NCBI RefSeq assembly: GCF_030644385.1
Contig: NZ_CP130060.1
Span: 372,001-436,000, forward strand
Reading direction: 5' to 3'
DNA length: 64,000 bases
Origin: Stomatobaculum sp. F0698
GTDB taxonomy: Bacteria > Bacillota > Clostridia > Lachnospirales > Lachnospiraceae
Position 1 is the first letter of the stretch. Each line of letters starts with the position of its first letter. Below are positions 1 to 8,724 of the stretch, one piece after another. The position numbers and the translations under genes are program-made. The notes below the pieces were generated by a model. That model saw only the letters and a list, made by a program, of their open reading frames with translations, was not told the origin of the DNA and searched no databases.

Positions 1-360
1 AAGTCGAGCGAAGATTATCTGGAGAGCATACTTCGCATCATCAAGGAGAAGGGCGCTTGCCGCCCCACCGACATCGCGGAGCTCATGAACTTTTCGAAGC
101 CGAGCGTCTCGGTTGCGCTCAAAAAGCTGGAAGAAGAAGGGTACATTCACCGCGAGGACTGGCGCATCCAGCTGACGGAAATCGGCGAAGATGCCGCTGC
201 GAAGACTTTTGAGAAGCATGAGTTTTTCCGTCAACTCTTCGAGGAAATCGGTATTGCGCCGGAGACCGCCGAAGAAGAGGCTTGTCTGGTGGAACATGTA
301 ATTAGCGAGGATAGTTTTCACAAGATGCGGGCGTATTGGGAGAAATGCCGAAACGCCTGA
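1..360 (+). CDS. DtxR/MntR-type metal-dependent transcriptional regulator (5' truncated)
   Basis: The reading frame is open from the first base of the window, so the N-terminus is missing. About 119 residues remain. They begin with SSEDYLESILRII, the usual opening of DtxR/MntR winged-helix repressors, followed by a helix-turn-helix (TDIAELMNFSKPSVSVALKK), a wing (YIHREDWRIQLTE) and a dimerisation helix with acidic and His residues (KHEFFRQLF, EEEACLVEHVI) where metal ligands sit in the family. It ends without an SH3-like domain, as in short MntR-like proteins. Such proteins repress metal-uptake genes when Mn or Fe is bound. mntP with its manganese riboswitch lies 5 kb downstream, which suits but does not prove a manganese role. 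Confidence 0.85.
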   Translation, partial: KSSEDYLESILRIIKEKGACRPTDIAELMNFSKPSVSVALKKLEEEGYIHREDWRIQLTEIGEDAAAKTFEKHEFFRQLFEEIGIAPETAEEEACLVEHVISEDSFHKMRAYWEKCRNA

Positions 361-366
361 GCAAAG

Positions 367-406
367 GATACCCGCGCAGTTCTAAAGCGCGGGTATCGTT
401 CTTTGG
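367..406 (+). terminator. Rho-independent terminator after the DtxR-type gene
   Basis: An 11-bp perfect stem (GATACCCGCGC at 367-377 with its complement at 387-397) has a 9-nt loop. A modest T-rich stretch follows. It sits between the regulator stop and the ribosome binding site of the next gene. Confidence 0.65.
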
Positions 407-418
407 AAAGGAGAAACA

Positions 419-1194
<776 letters not shown>

Positions 1195-1198
<4 letters not shown>

Positions 1199-2028
1199 AG
1201 GCGCGGGAAAAGGCGTTTGCCTTCGGTCTGATTCTGTGTGCGCTCTTGCTGGCCTACAGCTATGCGTATCTCGATGCCATACTGGCGGTGCTTTCGGAGA
1301 CGGTGCTCGGCGCTGGCGGTGTGAGCGCAAGTTATCTTGAGGCCAACAGCAATTTGGGGTATACCTGCTCCGCGGCAATTCTGAGTCTCTTTTATTTTTG
1401 GCTTTGGAAACGCATCAAACGAGGCTATCCGGAAAAAAACGCGACCCTTGCCTTTCGACCGTTCGGCGGCGCGTTTCGGATGTTGCTGATCGGGCTCGGC
1501 GCGGGCGGCGTGTCCTTGCTCTGGCTTAACTTTGCGGAGGCCATTCAAAATTCGATTCCGGCTTTACAGTCGAGTTATGACACCTTTAACAGCGAGATGG
1601 GCGCCTTCGAGCAGGGCGATTATATCTGGATGCTCCTAACGGTCTCCGTCATAGGGCCGTTGGTCGAGGAACTCTTATTCCGCGGCCTCGTGTTTCATCT
1701 CTTTGAGCGCAGTTTCAAAAGTGAGCGCGCTGCCATCATTCTCTCGGCGCTGCTCTTCGGTATTTGGCACGAGATTTTTGTGCAGTCGGTCTATACGTTT
1801 ATGATAGGTCTCATTCTGGGCTATCTCTACGCAAAGACAAGAAAGATCATCTGGCCCTTCCTGGTTCATCTGGTCAACAATTTCTCGGGGACTCTGCCGC
1901 CCGGCTTTGACGGCGAATTCGCCAATATGCTGGTGAACCTCGCCTCCTTGATTTGCATCCCGGTGTTATTCATTCTGCTGTGGCGTATGGAAAAAAATAC
2001 AAAGCAAATCGAGAAGACGTTGCCATAG
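1195..2028 (+). CDS. CPBP-family intramembrane metalloprotease
   Basis: About 277 residues with several hydrophobic segments and the three CPBP (Abi/CAAX protease-like) motifs: EELLFR (E158, E159, R163), FGIWH (H192) and HLVNN (H225, N229), which form the membrane-embedded metal site. In Firmicutes such proteins process membrane peptides or confer bacteriocin self-immunity. I place the start at TTG 1195 because it overlaps the HAD stop (TTGA) with GAGG ten bases upstream. The frame is also open from a GTG at 1132, which would add 21 residues inside the HAD gene. A 6-bp hairpin (2018-2033) spans the stop codon. Substrate unknown. Confidence 0.85.
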
Positions 2029-2126
2029 CAACGGAATTCGGCGTCCCTCAGTGATACTATCTTTCCTGTAAAGAGCATAAGCACGGAGCAAGTCGCTCCG
2101 GTTCATATGAAAACAGGAGGATATCA

Positions 2127-3770
2127 ATGGACGCTAAAATGTTTTGTTATCAGTGTCAGGAGACTGCGGGCAACAAGGCTTGCACCGTACAGGGTGTCTG
2201 CGGCAAGAAGTTCGATGTCGCAAGAGCGCAGGATCTTTTGATCTATGTGACCAAGGGTCTCTCTGCGGTTACGACCGCACTCAGAGCAGAGGGCAAGCCG
2301 GTAGCGGCAGAGGTGAATCACCTCGTGTCGATGAACCTCTTCATCACGATTACGAACGCAAACTTTGATCGCAAGGCGATTGAGAAGCACATCACGGACA
2401 CGCTCGCATGTCGCGATGCGCTCCGCAAGGAGCTTTCCGATGCTTCGAAGCTGCCGCTCGCGGCAACCGAGGAGATTCCGGAGAGCGCTTACCCGGAGAG
2501 AGCGGCGGAAGTCGGCGTTCTCGCAACCGAGAACGAGGATGTGAGATCTCTCCGCGAGCTCATCACCTACGGACTCAAGGGCCTCTCGGCTTACACGAAG
2601 CACGCAAACGCCCTGCTTCGCGAGAACGAGGAAGTGGATCGCTTCCTGCAGGAGGCACTCGCTAAGACGCTCGACGACAGCCTCTCGGTCGACGATCTCG
2701 TTGCGCTGACCTTGGAGACCGGTAAGTACGGTGTCGAGGGCATGGCGCTCCTCGACGGCGCAAACACCGGCGCTTACGGCAACCCGGAGATCACCGAGGT
2801 CAACATCGGTGTCCGCAAGAACCCGGCCATCCTGATTTCCGGCCATGATTTGAAGGACCTCGAGATGCTGCTCGATCAGACCCAGGGCACGGGTGTGGAT
2901 GTTTACACGCACTCCGAGATGCTCCCGGCGCACTACTATCCCTTCTTTAAGAAGTATCCGAACTTTGCGGGCAACTACGGCAACGCTTGGTGGAAGCAGA
3001 AGGAGGAGTTCGAGAGCTTCAACGGCCCCATCCTCATGACCACGAACTGCCTGGTTCCGCCGAAGGACAGCTATAAGGACAGAGTCTGGACCACCGGCTG
3101 CGTGGGCTTCCCGGGCCTCAAGCACATCGATGCGCCCTACGGCCAGGTTAAGGATTTCAGCCCGATCATCGAGCAGGCAAAGCAGTGCCCGCCGCCGACC
3201 GAGATTGAGACCGGTAAGATTGTCGGCGGTTTCGCGCACGCACAGGTCTTTGCGCTTGCCGACAAGGTGGTCGATGCGGTGAAGAGCGGCGCAATCACGA
3301 AGTTCGTCGTGATGGCAGGCTGCGACGGCAGAGCAAAGAGCCGTGACTACTACACGGAGTTCGCGAAGAAGCTGCCGAAGGGCGCTGTGATTCTGACCGC
3401 GGGCTGCGCAAAGTACAAGTACAACAAGCTGGATCTCGGCGACATCGGCGGCATCCCGCGCGTGCTCGACGCAGGTCAGTGCAACGACTCCTATTCTTTG
3501 GCGGTCATCGCACTCAAGCTGAAGGAGATCTTCGGACTTGACGACGTGAATAAGCTCCCGCTGGCTTACAACATCGCTTGGTACGAGCAGAAGGCAGTTA
3601 TCGTGCTCCTTGCGCTCCTCTACCTCGGCGTGAAGAACATCCACCTCGGACCGACGCTTCCGGCCTTCCTTTCCCCGAATGTCGCAAACGTTTTGGTCAA
3701 CAACTTCGGCATTGCCGGAATCGGCTCCGTCGAGGACGATATCGAGCTCTTCTTCGGCAAGGAAGCGTAA
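2127..3770 (+). CDS. hcp: Hybrid cluster protein (hydroxylamine reductase)
   Basis: A 547-residue hybrid cluster protein. The N-terminal cysteine motif has C7, C10, C19 and C25 (CxxC-x8-C-x5-C), which bind the cubane cluster in this family. Later conserved Cys segments ([30 protein letters not shown]) supply ligands of the hybrid Fe-S-O cluster. Hcp reduces hydroxylamine in vitro and is linked to nitric oxide and nitrosative-stress defence in anaerobes. The start follows AGGAGG by seven bases. A 6-bp hairpin with arms CGGAGC/GCTCCG (2084-2100) lies in the leader. No Hcr reductase or HcpR regulator gene is adjacent. Codon use is strongly biased, suggesting high expression. Confidence 0.96.
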   Translation: MDAKMFCYQCQETAGNKACTVQGVCGKKFDVARAQDLLIYVTKGLSAVTTALRAEGKPVAAEVNHLVSMNLFITITNANFDRKAIEKHITDTLACRDALRKELSDASKLPLAATEEIPESAYPERAAEVGVLATENEDVRSLRELITYGLKGLSAYTKHANALLRENEEVDRFLQEALAKTLDDSLSVDDLVALTLETGKYGVEGMALLDGANTGAYGNPEITEVNIGVRKNPAILISGHDLKDLEMLLDQTQGTGVDVYTHSEMLPAHYYPFFKKYPNFAGNYGNAWWKQKEEFESFNGPILMTTNCLVPPKDSYKDRVWTTGCVGFPGLKHIDAPYGQVKDFSPIIEQAKQCPPPTEIETGKIVGGFAHAQVFALADKVVDAVKSGAITKFVVMAGCDGRAKSRDYYTEFAKKLPKGAVILTAGCAKYKYNKLDLGDIGGIPRVLDAGQCNDSYSLAVIALKLKEIFGLDDVNKLPLAYNIAWYEQKAVIVLLALLYLGVKNIHLGPTLPAFLSPNVANVLVNNFGIAGIGSVEDDIELFFGKEA

Positions 3771-3850
3771 AAAACGCGGACACCGGAGTACCGGATTCAC
3801 ATAAAAGAACATACTTGCAGTACCCTTGCTATTTCATTACCCTCAATGAG

Positions 3851-3882
3851 AGACGGCGGCCCCTGTGTCCGCCGTCTTTTTC
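3851..3882 (+). terminator. Rho-independent terminator of hcp
   Basis: A 9-bp stem AGACGGCGG/CCGCCGTCT with a 9-nt loop is followed by a T run. Confidence 0.85.
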
Positions 3883-4047
3883 TGTACTCGGCGCGCACGT
3901 CGGGGAAAGGAGTCATAGGGTGAAATAAAAATGAGGTCCCAAGCGAAACATAAGAGTCGCTGTAAAACAGAATAGCAGTCATAAGTCGGAAAAAAGCGAA
4001 GCGGAAACGCCTCCGCGAGCGTGTGTTAGTTGAGATGAATACAAATT
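3883..4047. other. Gene-free stretch between the hcp terminator and the rbr control region
   Basis: Together with flanking sites, the hcp-rbr gap is 379 bases. Outside the terminator, operator and promoter listed separately I see no supported gene, RNA or repeat. Confidence 0.5.
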
Positions 4048-4060
4048 AGGAATTATTCCT
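4048..4060. promoter_or_regulatory. Perfect 13-nt palindrome upstream of the rbr promoter (candidate operator)
   Basis: AGGAATTATTCCT reads the same on both strands (6+1+6) and ends 11 bases before the rbr -35 box. Its size and position fit a regulator site, for example of a Fur/PerR-like protein, but it does not match a consensus I can name with confidence. Confidence 0.4.
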
Positions 4061-4071
4061 GTTATTTTTGC

Positions 4072-4099
4072 TTGCAAGTTCAAAAAGCTATGGTATAGT
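4072..4099 (+). promoter_or_regulatory. Promoter of rbr (sigma-A type)
   Basis: -35 TTGCAA (4072-4077), a 16-bp spacer and -10 TATAGT (4094-4099) lie about 50 bases before the rubrerythrin start. Confidence 0.7.
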
Positions 4100-4149
4100 A
4101 GGTGATGTAGCAATTGTTAGAGACTTCACAATAATTAGAGGAGGATAAC

Positions 4150-4725
4150 ATGGCAGACGAGAAGAAGATTACGAGCGGCAACGATGTAAAGACCAAGTAC
4201 GCAGGTACCGAGACCGAGAAGAACCTGCAGAAGGCGTATGCCGGCGAGTCTATGGCGAGAACCAAGTATCTGTACTTCGCTTCCACGGCACAGAAGGAAG
4301 GGTTCCAGCAGATCGGTGCTCTCTTTGAGGAGACCGCAACGAACGAGAATGCGCATGCAAAGATGTGGCTCAAGGAGCTGAACGGCATCGGAGACACGGC
4401 GACCAACCTCCTCCACGCGGCAGAGGGCGAGAGCTACGAGTGGAACGACATGTATGTCGAGTTCGCCGAGACGGCGGAGAAAGAGGGCTTTAAGGAGCTC
4501 GCAGCGAAGTTCCGCATGGTCGCGGCAATCGAGAAGCGCCACGAGGAGAGATACAGAAAGCTCTTAAAGAACGTCGAGATGCAGGAAGTCTTCAAGAAGA
4601 GCGAAGTCAAGGTCTGGGTTTGCCGGAACTGCGGTCACGTTGTGGTCGGCACTTCGGCACCGCAGGTATGTCCGACCTGCCAGCACCCGCAGGCATTCTT
4701 CGAGATTCTCGCAGAGAACTATTAA
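4150..4725 (+). CDS. rbr: Rubrerythrin
   Basis: 191 residues. The N-terminal ferritin-like four-helix domain carries the di-iron Glu/His ligands ([41 protein letters not shown]). The C-terminal rubredoxin-like domain binds one iron through C158, C161, C174 and C177. Rubrerythrins reduce hydrogen peroxide in the cytoplasm of anaerobes using electrons from rubredoxin or NADH-linked partners. The gene is monocistronic, with its own promoter, a strong AGAGGAGG site and a terminator. Codon use is highly biased, indicating high expression. Together with hcp upstream it forms a small oxidative and nitrosative defence patch. Confidence 0.96.
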   Translation: MADEKKITSGNDVKTKYAGTETEKNLQKAYAGESMARTKYLYFASTAQKEGFQQIGALFEETATNENAHAKMWLKELNGIGDTATNLLHAAEGESYEWNDMYVEFAETAEKEGFKELAAKFRMVAAIEKRHEERYRKLLKNVEMQEVFKKSEVKVWVCRNCGHVVVGTSAPQVCPTCQHPQAFFEILAENY

Positions 4726-4749
4726 TCGAGAGAGAGCGCATTGTGCTTA

Positions 4750-4791
4750 CAAAATAAAACCGGGAGGCGAAAGCCTTCCGGTTTTATTTTG
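4750..4791. terminator. Bidirectional terminator between rbr and mntP
   Basis: A long hairpin with 14-bp A/T-rich outer arms (starting CAAAATAAAACCGG) and an inner GAGGC/GCCTT stem closes on a GAAA loop. A-tracts and T-tracts on the two flanks let it serve both convergent genes. Confidence 0.85.
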
Positions 4792-4839
4792 TCCGTTGAT
4801 GTGCCGGAAAGCGCAACAAAGATTGGCCTGATCCCGGGC

Positions 4840-5418
4840 TTATCCTGCGATAAAAATACGGGCGCCGATGACAATTAAGATGAGGCCGCCGAGTATCTTG
4901 GCCTGGCGGTTTAAGACAGCGCCCGCCTGCTTTCCAGCGTGGAGTGCGCCGAGACAGAGGAAAAAGGTGGTGAGGGCAATCAGGACCGAGGAGAGCAGGG
5001 CCTCTGCGGCTCGGTAAGAGGCCAGCGTAAAGCCGACCGAGAGTGCATCGATCGAGGTCGCGATGCCCTGTAAGAACAGGGCCTTTATGCCGAGTCCGCT
5101 GTCCGGATTTTCGTCCGTTTCGCCCTTGATGCCCTCGAGGCAAAGTTTACCGCCGATGTAGAGGAGGAGGGCAAAGGAGACAAAGGGAAGGAAGGGGTCG
5201 ACCGCGCGAAATACAGAGAGGAGCGAAGTCACAAAGAACCAGCCGAGCATGGGCATGAGCCACTGGAAAAAGGCAAAGGTGCCGGCTATGCCCGCGGTTT
5301 TTTTGCCGGACATCCCCGGTTCTTCGAGTCCGTTTGCGACCGATACCGAGACCGCATCCATTGCAAGTCCCGCGCCGAGCAATATGCTGTTCAAAATAAA
5401 TCCCGCTTGTGCGTTCAT
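4840..5418 (-). CDS. mntP: Manganese efflux pump MntP
   Basis: A 192-residue integral membrane protein with six predicted helices and the two MntP half-repeats. Conserved Asp-containing helices read GLAMDAVSVSVANG and GIATSIDALSVGF, the signature of the MntP/YebN family that exports Mn2+. The start at 5418 is fixed by GGGAGG eight bases upstream. The frame stays open further upstream but would run into the leader RNA, so the longer version is rejected. The leader contains a yybP-ykoY riboswitch and a terminator (see that entry), so expression should rise when cytoplasmic manganese is high. Confidence 0.94.
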   Translation of the reverse strand: MNAQAGFILNSILLGAGLAMDAVSVSVANGLEEPGMSGKKTAGIAGTFAFFQWLMPMLGWFFVTSLLSVFRAVDPFLPFVSFALLLYIGGKLCLEGIKGETDENPDSGLGIKALFLQGIATSIDALSVGFTLASYRAAEALLSSVLIALTTFFLCLGALHAGKQAGAVLNRQAKILGGLILIVIGARIFIAG

Positions 5419-5449
5419 TCGCTGAACCTCCCGCTTGTGGTTTAAAAGG

Positions 5450-5580
5450 AAAATAAAAAGAGACCGAGAGCACGCACTGCGTGCTTTCTCAGTCTCGCGA
5501 TTTAATCCAAGCCAGGCGAATGCCATTTTGTTGACTTGAAACGCCGCTAGGACGCTCCCTACTCCCTGTAAAGCCTGTTC
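5450..5580 (-). ncRNA. yybP-ykoY manganese riboswitch with expression-platform terminator
   Basis: Read on the minus strand, the leader has the 5' box GGGAGTAG just inside a P1 strand (CTTTaCAG), an internal GTCAACA segment, and a 3' GCGAGA box directly followed by the P1 partner (CTGagAAAG). These are the hallmark parts of the yybP-ykoY aptamer (about 5484-5573). The P1 3' strand is also the start of a strong intrinsic terminator (5460-5496, GAGAC...GTCTC arms, then TTTTTATTT on the minus strand). Mn2+ stabilisation of P1 would therefore prevent the terminator, giving an ON switch, consistent with the downstream Mn exporter. The assignment rests on motif order and location; no covariance search was run. 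Confidence 0.85.
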
Positions 5581-5610
5581 AATTTACCACTGTGCGCGTT
5601 TGTTAGTCAA
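5581..5610 (-). promoter_or_regulatory. Promoter of the mntP leader
   Basis: On the minus strand: -35 TTGACT (5605-5610), an 18-bp spacer and -10 TAAATT (5581-5586). Transcription would start just before the riboswitch. Confidence 0.6.
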
Positions 5611-5640
5611 CGATAAATATAACCGGACGGCAGCGCGGTG

Positions 5641-5669
5641 TTTCCAAAAAAGGGCGGAAAGAGTATAAT
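5641..5669 (+). promoter_or_regulatory. Promoter of the zinc-ribbon/LRR array
   Basis: -35 TTTCCA (5641-5646), a 17-bp spacer and a perfect -10 TATAAT (5664-5669). Confidence 0.6.
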
Positions 5670-5684
5670 CAAAGTAACAAAATC

Positions 5685-5706
5685 AGCAGGCGGGGAACCG
5701 CCTGCT
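5685..5706 (+). promoter_or_regulatory. 5'-leader hairpin of the zinc-ribbon/LRR array
   Basis: A perfect 9-bp stem AGCAGGCGG/CCGCCTGCT closes a GGAA (GNRA-type) loop. It starts about ten bases after the predicted transcription start and 26 bases before the first start codon. It has no T run, so it is not a terminator. A role in mRNA stability or translation is possible. Confidence 0.45.
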
Positions 5707-5731
5707 CATTGGCATGAGCGAGGGGATGAGA

Positions 5732-6499
5732 ATGAAAATTACTTCGTTGACCTGCCCGCACTGCGGCGCCGCGCTGCAATGGGAAGAAGGTCAGGACAAA
5801 GCGGTTTGTCCGTACTGCGGCAGTGCGCTCCGCGTCGATATTTCCGCACCCGAAATCAAGGTGAATTTTTACGGAAACCGCGAGACAGCGCCGGCCTCCG
5901 AGGGACCGGATATCGGACTCAGCTTGGGGCAGAAACTCATTGTCGGGGGAATTACCGCTGCCTGCCTTCTGGTTCCGGTGGTGCTCGGCATCGCGGACAG
6001 CAATGCCTCCGCGCGGCGGCAAAACGCGGAGAGCGCGGCGGCTGCGAGTGCGGCAACGCAGCAGATGGAGCGCTATACCATCTCCGGTGCGGAGAACCTG
6101 GACGAACTTCAGAAAATTACCGGCTTAAAATACCTCACGATTGAGCACGCGGAGGCAATTACCGACTTCGGCGCGCTCGCCCGTCTTCCTTATTTGGAGA
6201 CCCTCACGATACAGGATGCGCCTAAGCTCACGGATCTCGCTTTCGTGAAGAGCTTGAATCAATTGCAGAGCCTTACGCTGAAAAACACGGGCGTACAGGA
6301 TATATCGCCGCTTTCGGGCATGAAATCCTTGGTCGCGGTGACACTGGAGGACAATCAAATTACGGATTTCACGGCGCTTGGGAGTGTGCCGTATTTAAAG
6401 AATGCGGAGATTCGGGCGGATGAAGTCGCGGCGCTTCCGGAGTTTTCGTCCCTGCAGTTTCTGGAGAGCTTCACCGTGAACGGGGAGACAAAAAAATGA
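5732..6499 (+). CDS. Membrane protein: N-terminal zinc ribbon, one TM helix, short LRR ectodomain (array member 1)
   Basis: 255 residues. A four-Cys zinc ribbon (C8, C11, C26, C29) is followed by a single hydrophobic helix at about residues 67-88 and an Ala/Ser-rich linker. About five leucine-rich repeats of 21-23 residues follow from about residue 125 (for example LKNTGVQDISPLSGMKSL). Topology is predicted ribbon-inside, LRR-outside. Three in-frame ATGs occur (5714, 5726, 5732). I choose 5732 because GAGGGG sits seven bases upstream. This is the shortest LRR member and lacks the roughly 100-residue region found before the LRRs in the larger relatives. Its stop overlaps the next start (ATGA). 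I recognise the architecture but no named family and assign no function. Confidence 0.8.
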   Translation: MKITSLTCPHCGAALQWEEGQDKAVCPYCGSALRVDISAPEIKVNFYGNRETAPASEGPDIGLSLGQKLIVGGITAACLLVPVVLGIADSNASARRQNAESAAAASAATQQMERYTISGAENLDELQKITGLKYLTIEHAEAITDFGALARLPYLETLTIQDAPKLTDLAFVKSLNQLQSLTLKNTGVQDISPLSGMKSLVAVTLEDNQITDFTALGSVPYLKNAEIRADEVAALPEFSSLQFLESFTVNGETKK

Positions 6500-8295
6500 A
6501 AGCGAGCGGGCTGGGCTGTAAGCTTCGAAGCGTTGTTGTGCCCTTCGCGTTGCTTTTGGCAAGCGGCGTTGTGCTCGGTGGCTGCAAAGCGGTCTTTGCA
6601 AAGGGGAGGGAGCGAAGCGCGGACGCAGCAATTCGCGTGACCCTGCCTTTCGTTTCGAAGTACAGTCCCAAGTATGCCGACACGCTGACGGATCCGGTGT
6701 TGCGGCGCGCCTTTTCGGAAGTGTTCCGAAAAGATCCCGACGCGATTACGCCGGAAGAGTATCGGCGCGTTCGGGGAATTCGCTTTGAGACCGTAGACTG
6801 GTTTCTGGTTCGCATGGATGTGTTACTGCAAGACGGAAGCAAAGTGCAGGTTCCGATTGTCAACAACGGGGAAGGCATCACCCTCGACGGGAACTCGTTT
6901 CAGGCCTTCCCGAATCTCGAAACGCTCGATATGTCGGGTCAACGCTCTTTGCTTCATGTCACGTTTTCTTCACAGGAGTATGCGAATACGCTTGCCAATC
7001 TGAAGCAGCTGAGCTGTCTCTATCTGCCGGATTCGGGGGACTACCCCGGAAGCCCGGCGGGGCTCGCATATATGGTCGCGAATCCCGGCGCAATGGAAGA
7101 ACTGGGCGGGGTTTCACTCTATGCGACGGCAGATGTCGAAAAACTTGTTCGCACATTTCCGAACTTAAGAAAGCTGCGAATTGTGAGGCGGGAGTTAGGG
7201 GTTAGCTTGTCCGGATTACAGGAATGTAAGGAGCTTAGAGCACTCTATACCCCGCTGCGGCGCGCGGGAAACGAGGATTTACTCGCGCTCACGGGGGTGC
7301 GGGATATGGAACTCATTGCCTCAGAGGGGGATGAGAACATCGAAGATTTCCGCTTTTTGTCGGGACTCACAGAACTGGAGCAGCTCACCCTCCGCGACGC
7401 CGTTGCGCTCCGGAATTTGAACGATATGAAGCCCCTGACAAAGTTGCGGGAACTGCGCCTTTCGGGCGTGACACAGCTCACGAGCCTAGAGCCGCTCCGG
7501 GCGCTCACGGCGCTTGAAACGCTGGATCTCGGGAACAGTTTCAATCTTTCGGACTATGCCGCACTTTACGAGCTTCCGCAGCTCAAAAGACTCAGAATTT
7601 CCGACGGCTGGCAGGCGGGGCGTTTCATACCGGATGTGACCCTGATCCCGGCGCTCGAAGAACTCGAGTGCAGTGCGGAGACGCTCCCGCAGCTGGCCCG
7701 CTGCCGGAAACTGAAAAAACTCACACTCTTTCTCAGTCACTTTGACAGCAAGACGGATTTTTCGGGACTTGCGCGCCTTTCGGAACTCGAGGAACTTACG
7801 TTGAATGTCGAGAGCGCTGCGAAGAATACGGAAACGCTCTATGCACTCCGGGAACTGCCGAAGCTTCGAAAAGTCACCTTCTGTTGCAAAGAGGGAACAG
7901 TTCCGCTGCATGCCTTTCCGGCGGTCGCGGAGCTCACCGTGCTCGGCGAGGATGCGGGAATGGGCGGCAGTGATGCCGAACTGCAAATTCGCGCGGAGAC
8001 CGAGGCGGATGCCCCTGCACTGGAACGTCTCAGCGTCTACGCGCACAACAAGGTGCGGTTTGAGGGCTGGCGCAGCACAACACTCCGGGAGCTGCGCCTC
8101 GGCCGTTGCGGCATCGATACGCTCTCATTTATGGAGGCTTTCCCCAATCTGGAGCTTTTGGACCTCAGCGACAATCGCGTCGAGGATATTGCGGCGCTCA
8201 CCGCGCTGCCAAAGCTTCGCTATCTGCGCTACACGGATAATGTGATTCAAAACATTGCGTTATTAAAGAACAGAGGCATAGTTCTGGTCGAATAA
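6496..8295 (+). CDS. Lipoprotein with LRR ectodomain (array member 2)
   Basis: 599 residues. It lacks the zinc ribbon. Instead it has a signal peptide with a lipobox (LGGC, lipidated C30). Residues of about 60-165 form a module shared with members 4 and 5 (LRRAFSEVFRKDP, then an EEY segment and FQAFPNLETLD). Roughly 18-20 leucine-rich repeats follow, with a conserved C-terminal cap (VIQNIALLKNRGIVLVE). It is expected on the outer face of the membrane. The start overlaps the previous stop by four bases, so it is translationally coupled. LRR surfaces usually bind proteins or glycans; the ligand is unknown. The swap of anchor relative to its relatives is the notable feature. Confidence 0.85.
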   Translation: MKASGLGCKLRSVVVPFALLLASGVVLGGCKAVFAKGRERSADAAIRVTLPFVSKYSPKYADTLTDPVLRRAFSEVFRKDPDAITPEEYRRVRGIRFETVDWFLVRMDVLLQDGSKVQVPIVNNGEGITLDGNSFQAFPNLETLDMSGQRSLLHVTFSSQEYANTLANLKQLSCLYLPDSGDYPGSPAGLAYMVANPGAMEELGGVSLYATADVEKLVRTFPNLRKLRIVRRELGVSLSGLQECKELRALYTPLRRAGNEDLLALTGVRDMELIASEGDENIEDFRFLSGLTELEQLTLRDAVALRNLNDMKPLTKLRELRLSGVTQLTSLEPLRALTALETLDLGNSFNLSDYAALYELPQLKRLRISDGWQAGRFIPDVTLIPALEELECSAETLPQLARCRKLKKLTLFLSHFDSKTDFSGLARLSELEELTLNVESAAKNTETLYALRELPKLRKVTFCCKEGTVPLHAFPAVAELTVLGEDAGMGGSDAELQIRAETEADAPALERLSVYAHNKVRFEGWRSTTLRELRLGRCGIDTLSFMEAFPNLELLDLSDNRVEDIAALTALPKLRYLRYTDNVIQNIALLKNRGIVLVE

Positions 8296-8312
8296 ACGAC
8301 AAGGAGACGGGA

Positions 8313-8678
8313 ATGAATCCGACAAAAATCCGCTGCCCACACTGCGGAAGCAGCATAGCGGTGAGGCAGAGCGGCAAGATGAAATGTCGTGTCTGCGGAA
8401 GCGAGCTCCGGATCGAAGAAGAGAAGCCGGTTAAAAAGAGTGGGATAGCGGAAGTGAACTACGGCAGACGGATGTCATCGGAACTGTTTGCAATCTCGAT
8501 GACAGTCTGCGCACTTGCGAGCATTTTCTTTATTTTATTGCCGGTGCTCGGTCGCGGGGCGCGGAAGAAAGCGCCAAAGGCGGCGCAGGAATATGAGACG
8601 CATGTGAGTGCGGAACCTGGAGAACTCGGCCTGAAGGACTGTGTTCACACGGTGTTCGACTTCGTGCGTACGCTTTGA
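8313..8678 (+). CDS. Small zinc-ribbon membrane protein without LRR (array member 3, probably a truncated paralogue)
   Basis: 121 residues. The first 30 residues nearly match members 4 and 5 (MNPTKIRCPHCG start; C8, C11, C25, C28). One TM helix follows at about residues 58-78, then about 40 residues that show only a trace of the relatives' post-TM region (YETHVS) before ending. No LRR remains. It follows member 2 by 17 bases with its own AAGGAGACGG site. It could be a decayed copy whose ectodomain was lost, or a working stand-alone anchor. Start and ribosome site look intact, so I keep it as a coding gene. Confidence 0.7.
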   Translation: MNPTKIRCPHCGSSIAVRQSGKMKCRVCGSELRIEEEKPVKKSGIAEVNYGRRMSSELFAISMTVCALASIFFILLPVLGRGARKKAPKAAQEYETHVSAEPGELGLKDCVHTVFDFVRTL

Positions 8679-8724
8679 CTTAGGGGCTGCCGCTTGTTTG
8701 TCCCAATCAGATGAGGAGAATAGG

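Noticed and set aside
2124..3812. Long minus-strand open frame (562 codons) opposite hcp
   Set aside because: It mirrors the codon bias of the real gene, has a Leu/Val/Arg/Glu-rich composition without domains, and lacks a ribosome site. hcp on the plus strand is unmistakable.
5419..5526. 36-codon N-terminal extension of mntP
   Set aside because: It would be translated from the riboswitch and terminator RNA, and a good ribosome site marks the start at 5418.
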